DNA of 64,000 bases from Neoarius graeffei (lineage: Eukaryota; Chordata; Actinopteri; Siluriformes; Ariidae): assembly GCF_027579695.1 (NCBI RefSeq), contig NC_083586.1, forward strand, positions 4,844,001-4,908,000, read 5' to 3'. The notes under the pieces are model-generated. The model saw nothing but the letters and a program-made list of their open reading frames with translations. It ran no database searches and was not told the DNA's origin. Of this stretch, positions 52,863 to 64,000 are shown piece by piece. The translations under genes and the position numbers were made by a program. Numbering within the stretch: the stretch's first letter is position 1; each line of letters begins with the position of its first letter.

Positions 52863-52943
<81 letters not shown>
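52850..52943. repeat. (TC)n then (TA)n microsatellite
   Basis: TC run to about 52893, then about 50 bp of TA. The LINE begins directly after it. Confidence 0.95.
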
Positions 52944-52944
<1 letters not shown>

Positions 52945-52947
<3 letters not shown>

Positions 52948-55900
52948 CCTGGGTATGACCTTAAACTGCAACCGGTGATAGGGCCATGGTCCGGCTGTTG
53001 GGAGAGTGGAGTGACCCCTTAGATGTCACTACTCCCAGGCTCGCTCTGGCCTGAAGTGACAGCACCTGTCAAGGACCCCAACTATGGGTAAATAGTCTCA
53101 CTGCCTTGTGAGTGCTAGGGATAGTGGAAGGCTCAGCAAGTAAACCCTGACAGAAAACTCAGAGTGGAGTCCCGTTAGGCGGTTTGACCTGGCTACCAGT
53201 CAACTCTTTCGGCAGCTCCTGCAGCCAAGTTTGTGGCAGATGTACTGCACTGCTTTCCTCTGGACCACATCAGCGAGGCCGAGAGGGGGGTCCTGACGCT
53301 TGGACAACTCAGGATCTACATAACCCTGCCCAGGCATTTTGCGTCATGGAGAGGTCACTCCATCTTTGTGGTTACAAGCAAGGGCACAACATGGGCGTCA
53401 GCAGTTACAGGTAATAAGTCCTATTTCAATTGGCGTAGAAAAAGGATGCCATGGGCTGACTCTGATGGTGGGAGGAGCCGGCACGCTCCACTGATCAGCT
53501 ACCACCCACCTGAAGCTGGGCAGCCCCCAGTCAATAGGGTGCTGATCCATCACGGTCTGCTGCTCCTTTGGGTGTAAGGGGCTTAGGGCACTCGCACTTG
53601 ACAAGCAGGCCGATACTCAGCACACCTGCTCGCACAAAGCAAAGGAAGTCTCCAGCATTTCGTATAGCAAGCTGGAACGTTAGGACAATGTTAACAGGAT
53701 TGTCAAATGACTTACAACTTATCGATGACAACTGAAAAACAGCTGTCAGTGATGCTGAACTTGCCAGACTAAATGTGGACATTGCCGCACTCCAAGAAAC
53801 TAAACTTGCAAATGATGGCTCATTACAAGAAAGCCAATACACCTTCTTCTGGAAGGGGAAACACCAGGATGACAGACGTGAACACGGAGTTGAGTTCGCA
53901 GTAAGAACATCTCTCCTAACCATGATAGAAGCACCTTCTGGCGGTACCGAATGGCTACTGTGCCTTCGTCTAAACTCCACAAACGGTCCAGTAAACCTTG
54001 TGTCTGTCTATGCACCCATGCTTAAGTCCCCTGCTGAGACAAAGGACAAGTTCTACAATGAGCTCGATGAGCTTATTAGTCAAATGTCTCCAACAGAGGA
54101 CATCTACCTGCTTGGCGATTTCAACGTCAGAGTTGGCGCTGAGCACGATGTCTGTCCGGCATGCATCAGCCACTTTGGAGTGGGCAAAATAAATGAAAAT
54201 GGACAGAGACTTTTGGAAGTATGTTGCGCCAGGAACTTATGTATGACAAATACTTATTTTCCAAACAAGGAAAAGCACAAAGTCTCCTGGATGCACCCCA
54301 GATCACATCAATGGCACCAGCTTGACCTCATCATTTACCAGAAGGAAAACCCTCCAAATGGTGCACAGCACACAGAGCTATCGCAGCGCTGACTGTGACT
54401 CCGATCATTCCCTTGTTATCAGCAAAATAGCGCTACAAGGAAGAAAACTGCTGCACCATGCGAGGCCTAGGAGTCTCCCAAGGATAAACACTGCCTTTAT
54501 TAAAGATATTGACAGCAAAAACAAATTCCATTCCCTTATCAATGGCCTGAGACTGGCCAGGGATGTTGTGTCAGCAGAAACACGATGGCAGCACCTCAGC
54601 GCTGCTATATACAAGTCTGCTATTGCCGCATTTGGGAGGAAAGAAAAGAGAAATGTTGACTGGTACAAAGCCAACCTTATGGTTATGGAGCCAGCAACCC
54701 GGGCCAAAAAAGAAGCATTAGTTAAATGGAAGAGGGACCCCACTTTGCAGAATTTACTCTTGCTAAAGAACGCTAAGGCTAGTAGTCAAAAACTAGCAAG
54801 GAAATGCGCAAATGACTATTGGCTACAGCTTTGCTCCTCCATAGAACATGCATCCTTGACTAGCAATGTTAGGGCCATATACAACAGCATTAAGCAGGCC
54901 ACTGGTCCGACCATAAAGAAAACAGCCCCCTTAAAAACAAAAACTGGCGACACCATCACTGACTGACAGGGACAGATGGATCGGTGGGTTGAACATTACT
55001 CGGAGCTGTACTCCACGGAGAACACAGTATCTGAGGAGGCCATAAACAGCATTCCATCAATGACAGTCCTCAAAGAACTAGATACAGAGCCTACTATGGC
55101 AGAGTAAGAGAAGGCAATTGATGCCCTCTCTAATGGAAAAGCACCAGGGAATGATGCAATCCCACCAAAGGTAGTTAAGGAAGGAAAACCAGCGCTTCTC
55201 CCACACCTTTATGAACTTCTTTGCTTATGCTGGAATGAAGGTGAGGTGCCACAGAGCTTGCAGGATGCCAATATTGTGACTTTGTATAAAAACAAAGGGG
55301 ATAGAACCGATTGCATCAACTTTCATGAGATTTCGCTTCTCAACATAGTTGGGAAGGTCTTCGCTCATGTGGTTCTTGTCACACTACAGGTACTAGCCGA
55401 CCGTGTGTACCCAGAGGCACAGTGTGGGTTCAGAGCGGGGCGCTCCACTATCGACATGATATTCTCAGTGAGACAGTTACAGGAAAAGTGTTGGGAGCAG
55501 CCGAAACCCTTCTACCTTGCTTTTGTCGACCTCACAAAGGCTTTAGATCTCATAAGCTGTAGCGGACTGTTCAGGCTACTTGAGAAGATAGGTTGCCCAC
55601 CAAAGCTGCTCAGCATAATCAAGTCCTTCCACAGCAACATGAAAAGCACTGCCAGCTTTGAGGGTAGTACCTCCAAGCCTTTCCCGATTCTCAGTGGAGT
55701 TAAACAGGGCTGTGTACTTGCCCCAATGCTGTTCGGGATCTTTTTCTCACTGCTTTTGATGTATGCCTTCCAGTCCTCCGACGATGGGGTCTACATCCAC
55801 ACCCGCCATGATGACAAACTTTACAACCTGGCCCGCTTACGCGCCAAAACAAAGGTAACACGCATGCTCCTTAGGGAGCTACTATTTTCTGATGATGCAG

Positions 55901-56840
55901 CCCTTGCGAGTCATACACCTGATGGACTCCAACGCCCAATAGACAGGTTCTCAAATGCCTGTAAAGAGTTTGCCTTAACAATCAGCATAAAGAAGACTGA
56001 GGTGATGGCCCAAGATGCTCCAAGCCCTCCGGTAATATCGATCAATGGCTCTTTGCTTGTTGTGACTGATCGATTCACATACCTGGGATCCACTGTCTCA
56101 AACAACTTGTCTCTGGATGCTGAAATAAACACAAGAATTGGCAAAGCAGCCTCCGTTATGAGCAAAATCAACAAAAGAGTTTGGGGAAACAAAAACCTGA
56201 CAATAAACACCAAGCTAAAGTTGTACCAGGCCTGTGTGCTAAGTACTCTCTTCTATGGCAGTGAAACATGGACGACATATGCCAAACAAGAGGCAAAGCT
56301 CAATGCCTTTCATATGCGGTGTCTTTGCAGGATCCTAGGAATTAAATGGCAGGACAAGGTAACAAAAACTAATGTTCTCGAGAGGTCCAGTTCCAGGACC
56401 TTATTTGCAATGATCAGTGAATGCTGCCTGAGATGGCTTGGACATGTTCGCCGTATGGGGAAAGGACATGTTCCAAAAGATCTCCTATATGGCCAGCTTG
56501 AATGCGGTTCACGTCCAACTGGTCGCCCACACCTGAGGTACAGAGATGTGTGCAAGAGAGATGTTAATTTGGCTAACATCGACGTAAACTCATGGGAGGA
56601 AACAACGATTGACCGGTCAGCATGGAGACAAATTGTCAAAGCAGGGGTGAAGGAAGCTGAAGCTACCAGATCCCAACTCAGAGACCAGCGGCAACAGAAG
56701 GCACCTTCTGCCAACACCACCACACTCAGTTGTGCAGGATGTGGCAGAGACTGCCACTCTAGAATTGGTTTGTTCAGCCACCAAAGAAGATGCTGACCAT
56801 GACCAAAACCCATCGTCTCTTTAAGACGGACGGAGGCCAA
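52945..56840 (+). pseudogene. Nearly complete APE-type LINE
   Basis: After a leader (52945-53640, with a short open frame at 53233-53577) comes an APE endonuclease (RIASWNVRTMLTG near 53660, IAALQETKL, LLGDFNVRVGAEHD, QLDLI) to about 54390. A one-base frame change leads to SDHSLVISKI and the linker. A stop at 54964 precedes KAPGNDAIPPK and, from 55246, the reverse transcriptase (QCGFRAGRSTIDMIFSVRQL, GVKQGCVLAPMLFGI, catalytic FSDDAAL). The tail has RCLCRILGIKWQDKV, RWLGHVRRMG and a terminal C2H2-like CAGCGRDCHS...HQRRC. Lesions: stops near 53730, 54964 and 55105, and one frame change. The type is RTE-like or a relative; I do not fix the clade. It ends near TGATATATAT at 56840. Confidence 0.8.
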
Positions 56841-57139
56841 TGATATATATATCAAGCTATGTTGGTTCAGAGTGCCACAGGGTCATTTTCTCACACACCA
56901 ATCTGCATATTCCTAAAGGAACGTACTGTCTTGTACAGTGCCTTGCAAAAGTATTCATACCCCTTGAACTTTTTCACATTTTTCCACCTTACAACCACAA
57001 ACTTAAAAGTTTTTTATTCAGATTTTATGTGAGAGACCAACACAGATTAGCACATAATTGTGAAGTGAAACAAAAATAATAAATGGTCTTCAAAATTTTA
57101 AACGAATAAAAATCTGAAAAATGTGATGTGCATTAGTAT

Positions 57140-58132
57140 TCAGCCCCCCTGCGTCAATACTTTGTAGAGCCACCTTTTGCTGCAATTACAGCTGCAAGTC
57201 TTTTGTGGTATGTTTGCACATCTAAACACTGAAATTTTTGCCCATTCTTCTTTGCAAAATAGCTCAAGCTCAGCCAGATTGGATGGAGAGCATTTGTGAA
57301 CAGCAATTTTCAAGTCTTGCCACAGATGCTCAATGGGATTTAGGTCTGGACTTTGACTGGGCCATTCTAACACATGAATATTCTTTGATCTAAACCATTC
57401 CATTGTAGCTCTGGCTGTATGTTTAGGGTCATTGTCTTGCTGGAAGGTGAATCTTCTTCCCAGTCTCAAGTCTTTTGCAGCCTCCAACAGGTTTTCTTCC
57501 AGGATTGCCCTGTATTTAGCTCCATCCATCTTCCCATCAACTCTGACCAGCTTCCCTGTCCCTGCTGAAGAAAAGCATCCCCATAGCATGATGCTGCCAC
57601 CACCATGTTTCACAGTGGGGATGGTGGGTGCAGGGTGATGAGCAGTGTTAGTTTTCCACCACACACCCAGTGCTTTGCATTTAGGCCAAAAAGTTCAACT
57701 TTGGTCTAATCTGACCAAAGCACCTTCTTCCACATGTTTGCTGTGTCCCCTACATGGCTTCTTGTGCCTGTCTTTCAACAATGGCTTTCTTCTTGCCACT
57801 CTTCCAAAAAGGCCAGATTTGTGGAGTGTATGACTTATAGTTGTCCTGTGCACAGATTCTCCCACCTGAGCTGTGGATTTCTGCAGCTCCTCCAGAGTGA
57901 TCATGGGCCTCTTGGCTGCTTCTCTGACCCTTGCTCGCTCTGTCAGTTTAGGTGGATGGCCATGTCTTGGTAGGTTTGCAGTTGTGCCATACTTTTTCCA
58001 TTTTTGAATGATGGATTGAACAGTGCTTCTTGAGATGTTCAGAGCTTGGGATATTTTTTTATAACCTAACCCTGCTTTAAACTTCTCCAGAACTTTATCC
58101 CTGACCTGTCTGGTGAGTTCTTTGGTCATCAT
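57140..58132 (-). pseudogene. Tc1 transposase, frame-shifted
   Basis: The minus-strand start at 58132 (MMTKELTRQVRDKVLEKFKA) gives paired helix-turn-helix domains (KKISQALNISRSTVQSII, then VGESVHRTTISHTLHKSG) and the GRVARRKPLL linker. Near 57690 the frame changes. The second part (57664-57140) has [13 protein letters not shown], the second catalytic Asp in [11 protein letters not shown] and Glu in [15 protein letters not shown]. The first catalytic Asp region (RLDQS) is at the break. About 330 residues is normal length. One or two base changes separate it from an open frame, but as it stands it is broken. Confidence 0.85.
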
Positions 58133-58215
58133 GATGCTGTTTGTTCTTCAATGTTCTCCAACAAACCACTGAGGCCATCACAGAACAAGTGTATTTATGC
58201 TGAGAGTAAATTACA

Positions 58216-58470
58216 CACAAAGTCAAAAAGTACATATGTTGGGGAGTGCCTGTTAGAGAGCACACTCTGTCTAGGCTGTCAGCATGGTGGCCAGTTCCTT
58301 TCGTCTCCACCTTTAACTTCCCCAGTGTTTCCACCAGGTCCCCACTCACTGCTGGGTGAGTGGGTAGGAGGTAAGCCCCAGATCACTGTCTGAAGGAAGG
58401 CCCAAACCAGGGACCCTTCGCTTGGCAGTCAAGTGCTCTAACCACTTGGCCACTTCACCTCATAAATGTC
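58216..58470 (-). mobile_element. tRNA-derived SINE of another family inside the Tc1
   Basis: The minus strand starts with GAAGTGGCCAAGTGGTTAGA (box A) and GGGTCCCTGGTTTGGGCC (box B-like), then a GC-richer body. It interrupts the otherwise continuous Tc1 sequence. An ACACAC-type short duplication is on both sides. The tRNA head differs from the DANA-like SINEs. Confidence 0.55.
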
Positions 58471-58769
58471 ACACAGTAGGACTCTATTAACTAATTAGAT
58501 GACTTCTGAAGGCAATTGATTGCACTGGATTGTATTTCGAGGTATCAGAGTATAGGGGGCAGAATACTAATGCACACCAGATTTTTCGGATTTTTATTTG
58601 TTTAAAATTTTGAAGACCATTTATCATTTTCATTTCACTTCACAATTATGTGCTACTCTGTGTTGGTCTATCACATAAAATCTCAATAAAAAACTTTTAA
58701 GTTTGTGGTTGTAAGGTGGAAAAATGTGAAAAAGTTCAAGGGGTATGAATACTTTTGCAAGGCACTGTA

Positions 58770-60540
58770 AATGCTCAAATGTCAAACAAATGCTCAAAAT
58801 GAGCAAAATGTTCAGCAAATCACATCGCAAATGAAAGACAGGACACGTATGACCATTACCTTAACAGAATCTGAACGTGGTCATTGGTTGGACTCTTGAA
58901 TTTTTGGTGTTGCATTTATGTCAATTCATCGCTCAAAGCACTATATCAATACAATTAAACAAAAGTGAATTTTTGAAAGAGTTCACTTGTTGCCCAATCT
59001 GGGTTTTCCTTGTCGAATAAGGAAGCTGGTTCACCTTTAAGAAATTCAAACACTTTCATGAAGAAGCTAACCTGAATGCAAACAGCAATAAAATGAGATT
59101 TTTATGCAAACTCTTCCATACTGATTTACAACTTTCTATTTTTATTTTATTTTTTTTAATCCAAGTTCTTACCTGAAATAAAATGCTCACTGCAAACGTG
59201 GGTATTCACAAACTTTTCTGGAGTTTTCAGGCTTAGATCCACTTGTCACATTCTTTCTAACCACTCATTTCTTCATTGTTCTTGAAGCATTTGCTTCTCT
59301 TTCACATTTTTCTTGATTGCAGGCATATGATAAACCTTTTTATCTATTTCTCAATTTGAACGATTTGAACAACCAAAAAAAATGCAAAAATGAACCATAT
59401 TGAAGACAGACCAGGCCTTGCTTGCACAAAAGACTGTGTTTGTTTGTCACCCAGGTGAAATTGTCACGTGATGCATCAGGTTGTGCACAAAGGGTCTATA
59501 GGAAATCACAATAAGACATGCTTTGTTTGGATAATAATAAAGGAGAGGGAAAAACAATTCTGGTACAATGAAAGTAATGTCTTGCACAATTTAGTCAGAT
59601 CATGAGAGTATTTGGCACAGGCCAGTATAGCTGTATATCCAATATAGCTGTAAACACTTACAGATTGAACACGTTTAATTTAATAGTGTCCAATGATAAT
59701 TTATCATTAAAGATTAGCCATGATTAACAATGACCAAACAATGGTTAGGCTAATGACTAATTAAGGACAACAAGGAGCCAATAAAAAAAAACAACAAGTC
59801 GTTGATTTGGTAAGTTTAACCCAGCATTGCACTCAATATAACCAAAATATTGGGTTGAAATAAGAATCCAACCATTACGTAAATTTAAATTAATGGCCTT
59901 GTTAAAGTAACCCAACCTGCCAGGTGAAATGCATAACTCTTTTCACTGAGTTAAAATGACCCAGCGTTGTTAAAATGCCACTTACTTCTTTAAGTTACCA
60001 GCAGCAGCACAGAAAGGAAAGCAATAACAAATATCAGACCTTACTTTATCAGCTCTCTCAAATGCAAAATTTAATACAGAATCTATAAAGTTCTAAATTA
60101 GCTGCATTTTCACCAACACTAACCATATTCTTACACTCCAAGTTTCATTTACAGGGAAATCTTATTCATTTCACCAGTTGGGCAAAATAAACCAACATGC
60201 AAAACATCAAACCCATCTGTCAAAATAAAGCCAGCGCTCTAATGAACACACTCAGCACTGTCTACTCCCAGGCCTTTTCTTCTCTATAAACACAATGCTC
60301 ACAATAAATGGTGTGTTAAAGCCTATCGTTTTTCAAATCTGTGTTACAGTAAATGTATATACATGTACACTCTGTTTTGACCAAAATACCATAGGTAAAC
60401 CAAAACTGTACCTCTACACTTACAGCTGAGCATTGCAAAAGTTGTTTAGCATTTGCTTTTCTCACCAAACCTAGGAGAAATTAAATAGTGCTGATGTTCA
60501 GAATTATTGAGGTAATATGTACAAATGAAGGAGTAAGATT
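58770..60540. other. No gene seen; one repeat fragment
   Basis: AT-rich. Near 59818-59970 a piece with AACCCAGCATTG, ATTGGGTTG and AAGTAACCCAACC looks like a diverged fish repeat with inverted AACCCA/TGGGTT motifs. The rest is unassigned. Confidence 0.4.
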
Positions 60541-61130
60541 ATGTATATGATAAAGTGCATGAGTATTGCACATAGAGGAATATTGTACTAGTATGTTATT
60601 GCACTAGTGTTGATATAATAATATACAGCACAGAATATACAGAACCAGTCAAATGCCATGGGCTGTATTGCACAGTAGTATAGCAGCAGTGAGCGAGTGG
60701 AGGTGTGCTGTTCAGACCTGTGGATTAGTTGGCGGAGGCAGTGAGTGCTGTGAGTTCAGTAGTGTGATAGCTATGGGGTAAAAACTATTCCTCAGCCAGG
60801 TTGTGCAGGCGTACAGAGTTCTGTAGTGCTTTCCAGGGGGTAAAGAGTCCGTGTCCAGGATGGGTTGGGTCCGTGATAATGGTTTTGGCTCTGCGAGTGC
60901 ACCGGGAGTGATGGATTTCTTCCAGTGATGGAAGTGGAGTGCCTGTGATCTGCTGAGCTGTTTTTATGATGCACTGCAGGGTCTTCTTATCTTCCAAGGT
61001 GCAGCCCGAGTGATGCAGTGCATGATCAGTGACTCTATTGTGCACCTGTAGAAGTTCATCAGCAGCTGTTGAGGCAGTTTTGCTTTCCTCAGAGTCCTCA
61101 GGAAATCGAGCCTCTGAAGACCTTTTTTAG
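60540..61130 (-). pseudogene. LINE C-terminal end and 3' untranslated region
   Basis: The minus-strand frame 61045-60785 reads DKKTLQCIIKTAQQITGTPL, PSLEEIHHSRCTRRAKTII and DPTHPGHGLF, the end of a CR1/L2/Rex-group LINE. The part toward 61130 has LRTLRKAKLPQQLLMNFYRC in a broken frame. The GGGGTAAAAACTATTCCTC segment marks the 3' untranslated region. Confidence 0.7.
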
Positions 61131-61276
61131 CCAGTGCCGAAGTGTTTGGGGTCCATGATGGGAGTCAAGAGCCACGTAGAACAACACACTGCGCTGTCTA
61201 AAAGACCCATTATTATTTAATTTAGTAATCAATCTTCAGCATTTCTCTGAGCAGGGACAAACTGTCAATAAAGACA

Positions 61277-62075
61277 CAATATAAAATCTCCTGCACCGAA
61301 CATCAGTTGACACCACCAGCTAACAACTTGAAGGCAGGATTCAACTTGCACTGAAAAGAACCCCAGTGCATTTCAGGTCCAATGCATTAATCCCTGACTG
61401 ATTGCCAAAATGGAGCAAAGTCAAGGCTGAAAGGGTCATTCCTTGTCTTGGGTTTTTTATTTTTTATTTTTTCGGAACTGTCCATGATCTATACAAGGTG
61501 GCGACCTTTGTCCTCGTTAGTATAGTGGCCAGTATCTCTACCTGTCAGGCGGAAGACCAGGGTTTGATTCCCTGACGGGGAGGGTATATTAGCTGTGAGT
61601 GTAAGAAGGCAAAAGGGTTTTCTGCCTTCATGGATGGTTTCCAAGCAACTTGTGCTGCCCTCTATTATATTTTGTCTTCTTCCGACACACCTCATTCTAT
61701 TCTTCTGCTAATTACCAGCAGTTCTGGGGGAAGTGCATGCATTTGAGGAGGAAACAATATCAAATCTACTGTACCGAACATATTCTGGGACCACATTTGT
61801 GAATCAGGGATTTCCACAAATCTGACAGCATTCTCATTTTCAAAGTTCTGTAACGTAAATGAAAAAGATGACACCCTTGGTGAACTTAATTGGCAAATAC
61901 TATAAAAAAGTCAGTTGACACCACCAGCTTACACCATGAAGGCAGGCTTCAACTTGCACTGAAAAGAACCCCAGTGCATTTCAGGTCCAATGCATTAATC
62001 CCCGAGCGGTTGCCAAAATGGAGCAAAGTCAAGGCTGAAAGTGTCAATCCTTGTCTTGGGGCTTTTTTATTACTA
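61277..62075 (+). repeat. Direct duplication bracketing a tRNA-Asp-like gene
   Basis: A block from about 61304 (TCAGTTGACACCACCAGCT ... CTTGTCTTGGG) is repeated at about 61911-62065 with few changes. The piece before it (ACAATATAAAATCTCCTG, CACCGAACAT) is repeated at 61755, followed by a 115-bp extra segment. The spacing and the tRNA between the copies fit a decayed tandem tRNA unit. Confidence 0.8.
61511..61582 (+). tRNA. tRNA-Asp(GTC)-like gene
   Basis: 72 nt. The acceptor TCCTCGT/ACGGGGA pairs fully with one G-U. The D-arm is TTAGTATAGTGGCCAGTA. Anticodon stem TCTAC/GCGGA has one mismatch, with loop CTGTCAG giving GTC. The T-stem CAGGG/CCCTG is perfect with loop TTTGATT. No T-run follows closely. 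Either a marginal gene or a young pseudogene. Confidence 0.7.
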
Positions 62076-62182
62076 TTATTTTTATTCGTGGTGAATAAGA
62101 GAAGAGAAGATACAAAGAAGAAGACCATCTGTCTGTGATTTTGTCACAAATGATACCCTAAAAATGTCTACGACTTAATGGG

Positions 62183-62640
62183 CTAATGTGTCCTCCCTTG
62201 CTGTCTCCTGTAGTCCACTATCATCTCCTTAGTTTTCCTGACATTGAGAGAGAGGTTGTTGTCCTGGCACCAGCTGGCTAACGCCTTCACTTCCTCTGCA
62301 TGCTGTCTCATCATTGTCCGTAAGGAGGCCCAAGATGGTTGTGCCATCAGCAAACTTGTTGATGATGTTGGTGCTGTATTTAGCAGTACAGTCATGGGCG
62401 AACAAGGAGTACATGAGGGGACTGAGCACACAGCCCAGTCGTGCACCTGTGTTCAGGATCAGTGAGGAGGAAGTGTGGCTACCGATTACCACCACCTGTC
62501 CGATTATCTGCCTGTCAGAAAGTCAAAGATCCATCTGCAAATGGTCATCTGCTGATGAAATCATGAAATATTTCGTCATGATTGCATTTTCTCTGCTCAT
62601 CCCAAGGCAGTTTGTACTTATTAAGTGCAACTTTGCACCT
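62183..62640 (-). pseudogene. LINE reverse-transcriptase fragment, reverse copy
   Basis: The minus strand repeats the fragment at 47812-48250 closely (VVIGSHTSSSLILNTG, GCVLSPLMYSLFAHDCTA, then FADGTTILGLL where the usual ADD is changed). It is broken by frame shifts. It may be the upstream part of the same LINE whose end is at 60540-61130, with the tRNA-Asp block between them. Confidence 0.7.
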
Positions 62641-64000
62641 GTTTGCATACTTCTTCAAAGGTAAAATTGATAAAATATGGCAGAATATTGCTCATAATAT
62701 ATCTCAGTTGCAAATAACTGAAAAACTGCAATCACCAGTGACACAGACAGACAATTTCAACACAATGTCAGAATTTTGTTTGATTGATTATGAGACTCTT
62801 GAAAAAACTGTACAAAATCTCAATTCCTCAACATCTGAATTGGACATTCTGCCCACCAACTTTTTAAGTCTGTTCTTCACCTTATAATTCCAGATGTGCT
62901 TCAGATCATAAATACATCCCTAGAGACTGGCATTTTTCCTTCATCCCTGAAAAAAGCCATTGTAAAGCCCCTACTTAAAAAGAATAATCTAGATGCTTCA
63001 GTATTGAACAACTACAGGCCAATATCAAATCTACCATTCATCAGAAAAATCCTTGACAAAATTGTCTTCAATCAATTAACTACCTTCTTGATATCAAACA
63101 GCTGTTTTGATAACTTTCAGTCAGGATTTCATGCCAATCATAGCACTGAAACAGCACTGATTAAACTTATAAATGACATACGTCTGATGCAGGCAAAATA
63201 TCGGTCCTGGTGTAACTGGACCTCAGTGCAGTTTTTGATACTGTTGATCACAACATACTGCTATATTGACTTGAACACTGGGTTGGGTTGACTGGTAAAG
63301 TTATCAATTGGTTAAAACCATACTTAAAAGATAGAAGCTTCTTTGTTACCATGGGAAATTGTACCTCAACATCAATGTCCTTGACCTGTGGTGTCCCCCA
63401 GGGTTCGATCCTTGGACCATTACTATTCAACCTTTATATGCTCCCACTTGGACAAATTATCAAGAACAACTCAATTTTGTATCACTGCTATGCAGATGAC
63501 ACCCAAATTTATTTTGCTCTATCACCTAATGATTATGCCCCCCTTGAATGTCTCTACCAGTGCATCGACCAAATCAACAACTGGATGTCACAAAATTTTC
63601 TCCAGCTGAACACAGATAAAACAGAAATAATTCTATTTGGGAAAAAAATGAAAGACTCAGGATTACCACTATTCTTGACACAAAGGGGATTAAAATAAAA
63701 GATATGGTTAAAAATCTTGGTGTTTTCATTGACAGCAAGCTAAACTTTGACAGTCACATGAAAGCAATCACTAAATCATCATTTTATCACCTAAAAAATA
63801 TTTCCAAACTAAGAGGACTTATGTCAAAAAATGATCTGGAAGAACTTATACATGCCTTCATCTCTAGTAGGGTTGATTACTGCAATGGCCTTTTCACAGG
63901 CCTGCCAAAAAAGACCATCAAACGACTTCAGCTGGTTCAAAATGCAGCGGCTAGGGTTCTTACACGAACAAAAAGAACAGAGCACATTGCTCCAATTCGA
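62641..64000 (+). pseudogene. L2-type LINE running off the window
   Basis: The plus strand reads, across several frames, a linker (FCLIDYETLEKTVQNLNSS), then reverse transcriptase: VLNNYRPISNLPFIRKILDK, FQSGFHANHSTETALIKLIN, CGVPQGSILGPLLFNLYMLP, catalytic YADDTQI, and NLGVFIDSKLNFDSHM, followed by RVDYCNGLFTG and [13 protein letters not shown] at the window edge. One frame change near 63230-63290 and a stop at 63697-63699 (TAA) are visible. It continues beyond 64000; the C-terminal end is not in this window. Confidence 0.75.

Larger units (their letters stand above)
56936..58767 (-). mobile_element. Tc1 transposon with about 205-bp inverted ends
   Basis: Both ends start CAGTGCCTTGCAAAAGTATT and remain inverted copies for about 205 bp with few differences. 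TA lies on each side (56934-56935 and 58768-58769). An internal GTATTCAGCCCCCC-like inner repeat makes it an IR/DR-type end. Transposase is on the minus strand. A SINE sits between the transposase start and the right end. Confidence 0.93.

Noticed and set aside
43299..61582. Treating the tRNA-like sequences as tRNA-derived SINEs
   Set aside because: Most lack a common body or tail and each matches a different tRNA; the true SINEs are annotated separately.

Overview
This is a eukaryotic window from what looks like a ray-finned fish. The evidence is composition and repeat content: DANA/Mermaid-type tRNA-derived SINEs, fish-type L2, L1, RLE-type and other LINEs, a BEL/Pao and a Gypsy element, Tc1 transposons with DD34E transposase, hAT, Harbinger-like and ISL2EU-like DNA transposons, long TG/TA/TC microsatellites and spliced exons. 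Nothing bacterial is present. An ostariophysan (for example a catfish) would fit the SINE head, but that is only a guess. I find no convincing intact host protein-coding gene. All calls are by eye from sequence and remembered family features; no database search was run.

Layout. 1-4.3 kb: a decayed three-exon gene on the minus strand, with an 888-bp DNA transposon carrying a RecQ-helicase fragment in one intron. 4.5-8.1 kb: LTR pieces, a scrambled Gypsy element, then an interspersed repeat (family A) cut by a SINE. 8.3-11.6 kb: an RLE-type (R2/NeSL-like) LINE split by an L2 LINE. 12.2-15.5 kb: two more family A copies. 15.9-22.5 kb: an L1 ORF1 whose 5' leader is cut by a young BEL/Pao element with nearly identical LTRs and an RNase H/integrase deletion. 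23-29 kb: SINEs and a long L2 LINE interrupted by a DNA transposon that itself holds a Harbinger-like MITE. 29.3-31.2 kb: tRNA pseudogenes and a LINE tail.

32.7-35.6 kb: a five-exon pseudogene on the minus strand with TATA box and poly(A) signal. A 694-bp MITE sits in its last exon, and a 561-bp hAT element with a perfect 8-bp target duplication sits at its promoter. 35.9-38.6 kb: a DNA element with a perfect 30-bp hairpin, a CACTA-like exon and an ISL2EU-like element with a THAP exon. 39.1 kb: a SINE. 39.75-42.9 kb: a hAT element with a perfect 8-bp duplication, containing an integrase-type element, containing an ISL2EU-like element, containing a 30-bp minisatellite between long inverted arms. 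45.3-47.0 kb: a MITE holding a third ISL2EU-like element with a THAP exon.

47.6-51.5 kb: a LINE fragment and a decayed tRNA array (His, Arg, His, Arg, Glu) with a Tc1 copy. 53-56.8 kb: a nearly complete APE-type LINE. 56.9-58.8 kb: a Tc1 transposon with about 205-bp inverted ends, itself hit by a SINE. 60.5-62.6 kb: LINE pieces on either side of a duplicated block with a tRNA-Asp-like gene. 62.6-64 kb: an L2 LINE running off the window.

The most interesting themes are: (1) two decayed multi-exon genes whose exon phases still join; (2) three ISL2EU-like elements that kept only a first coding exon (THAP or YqaJ/SWIM partner) with its splice donor; (3) a four-level nest of transposons; (4) about ten tRNA relics of different identity, some still in tandem order.
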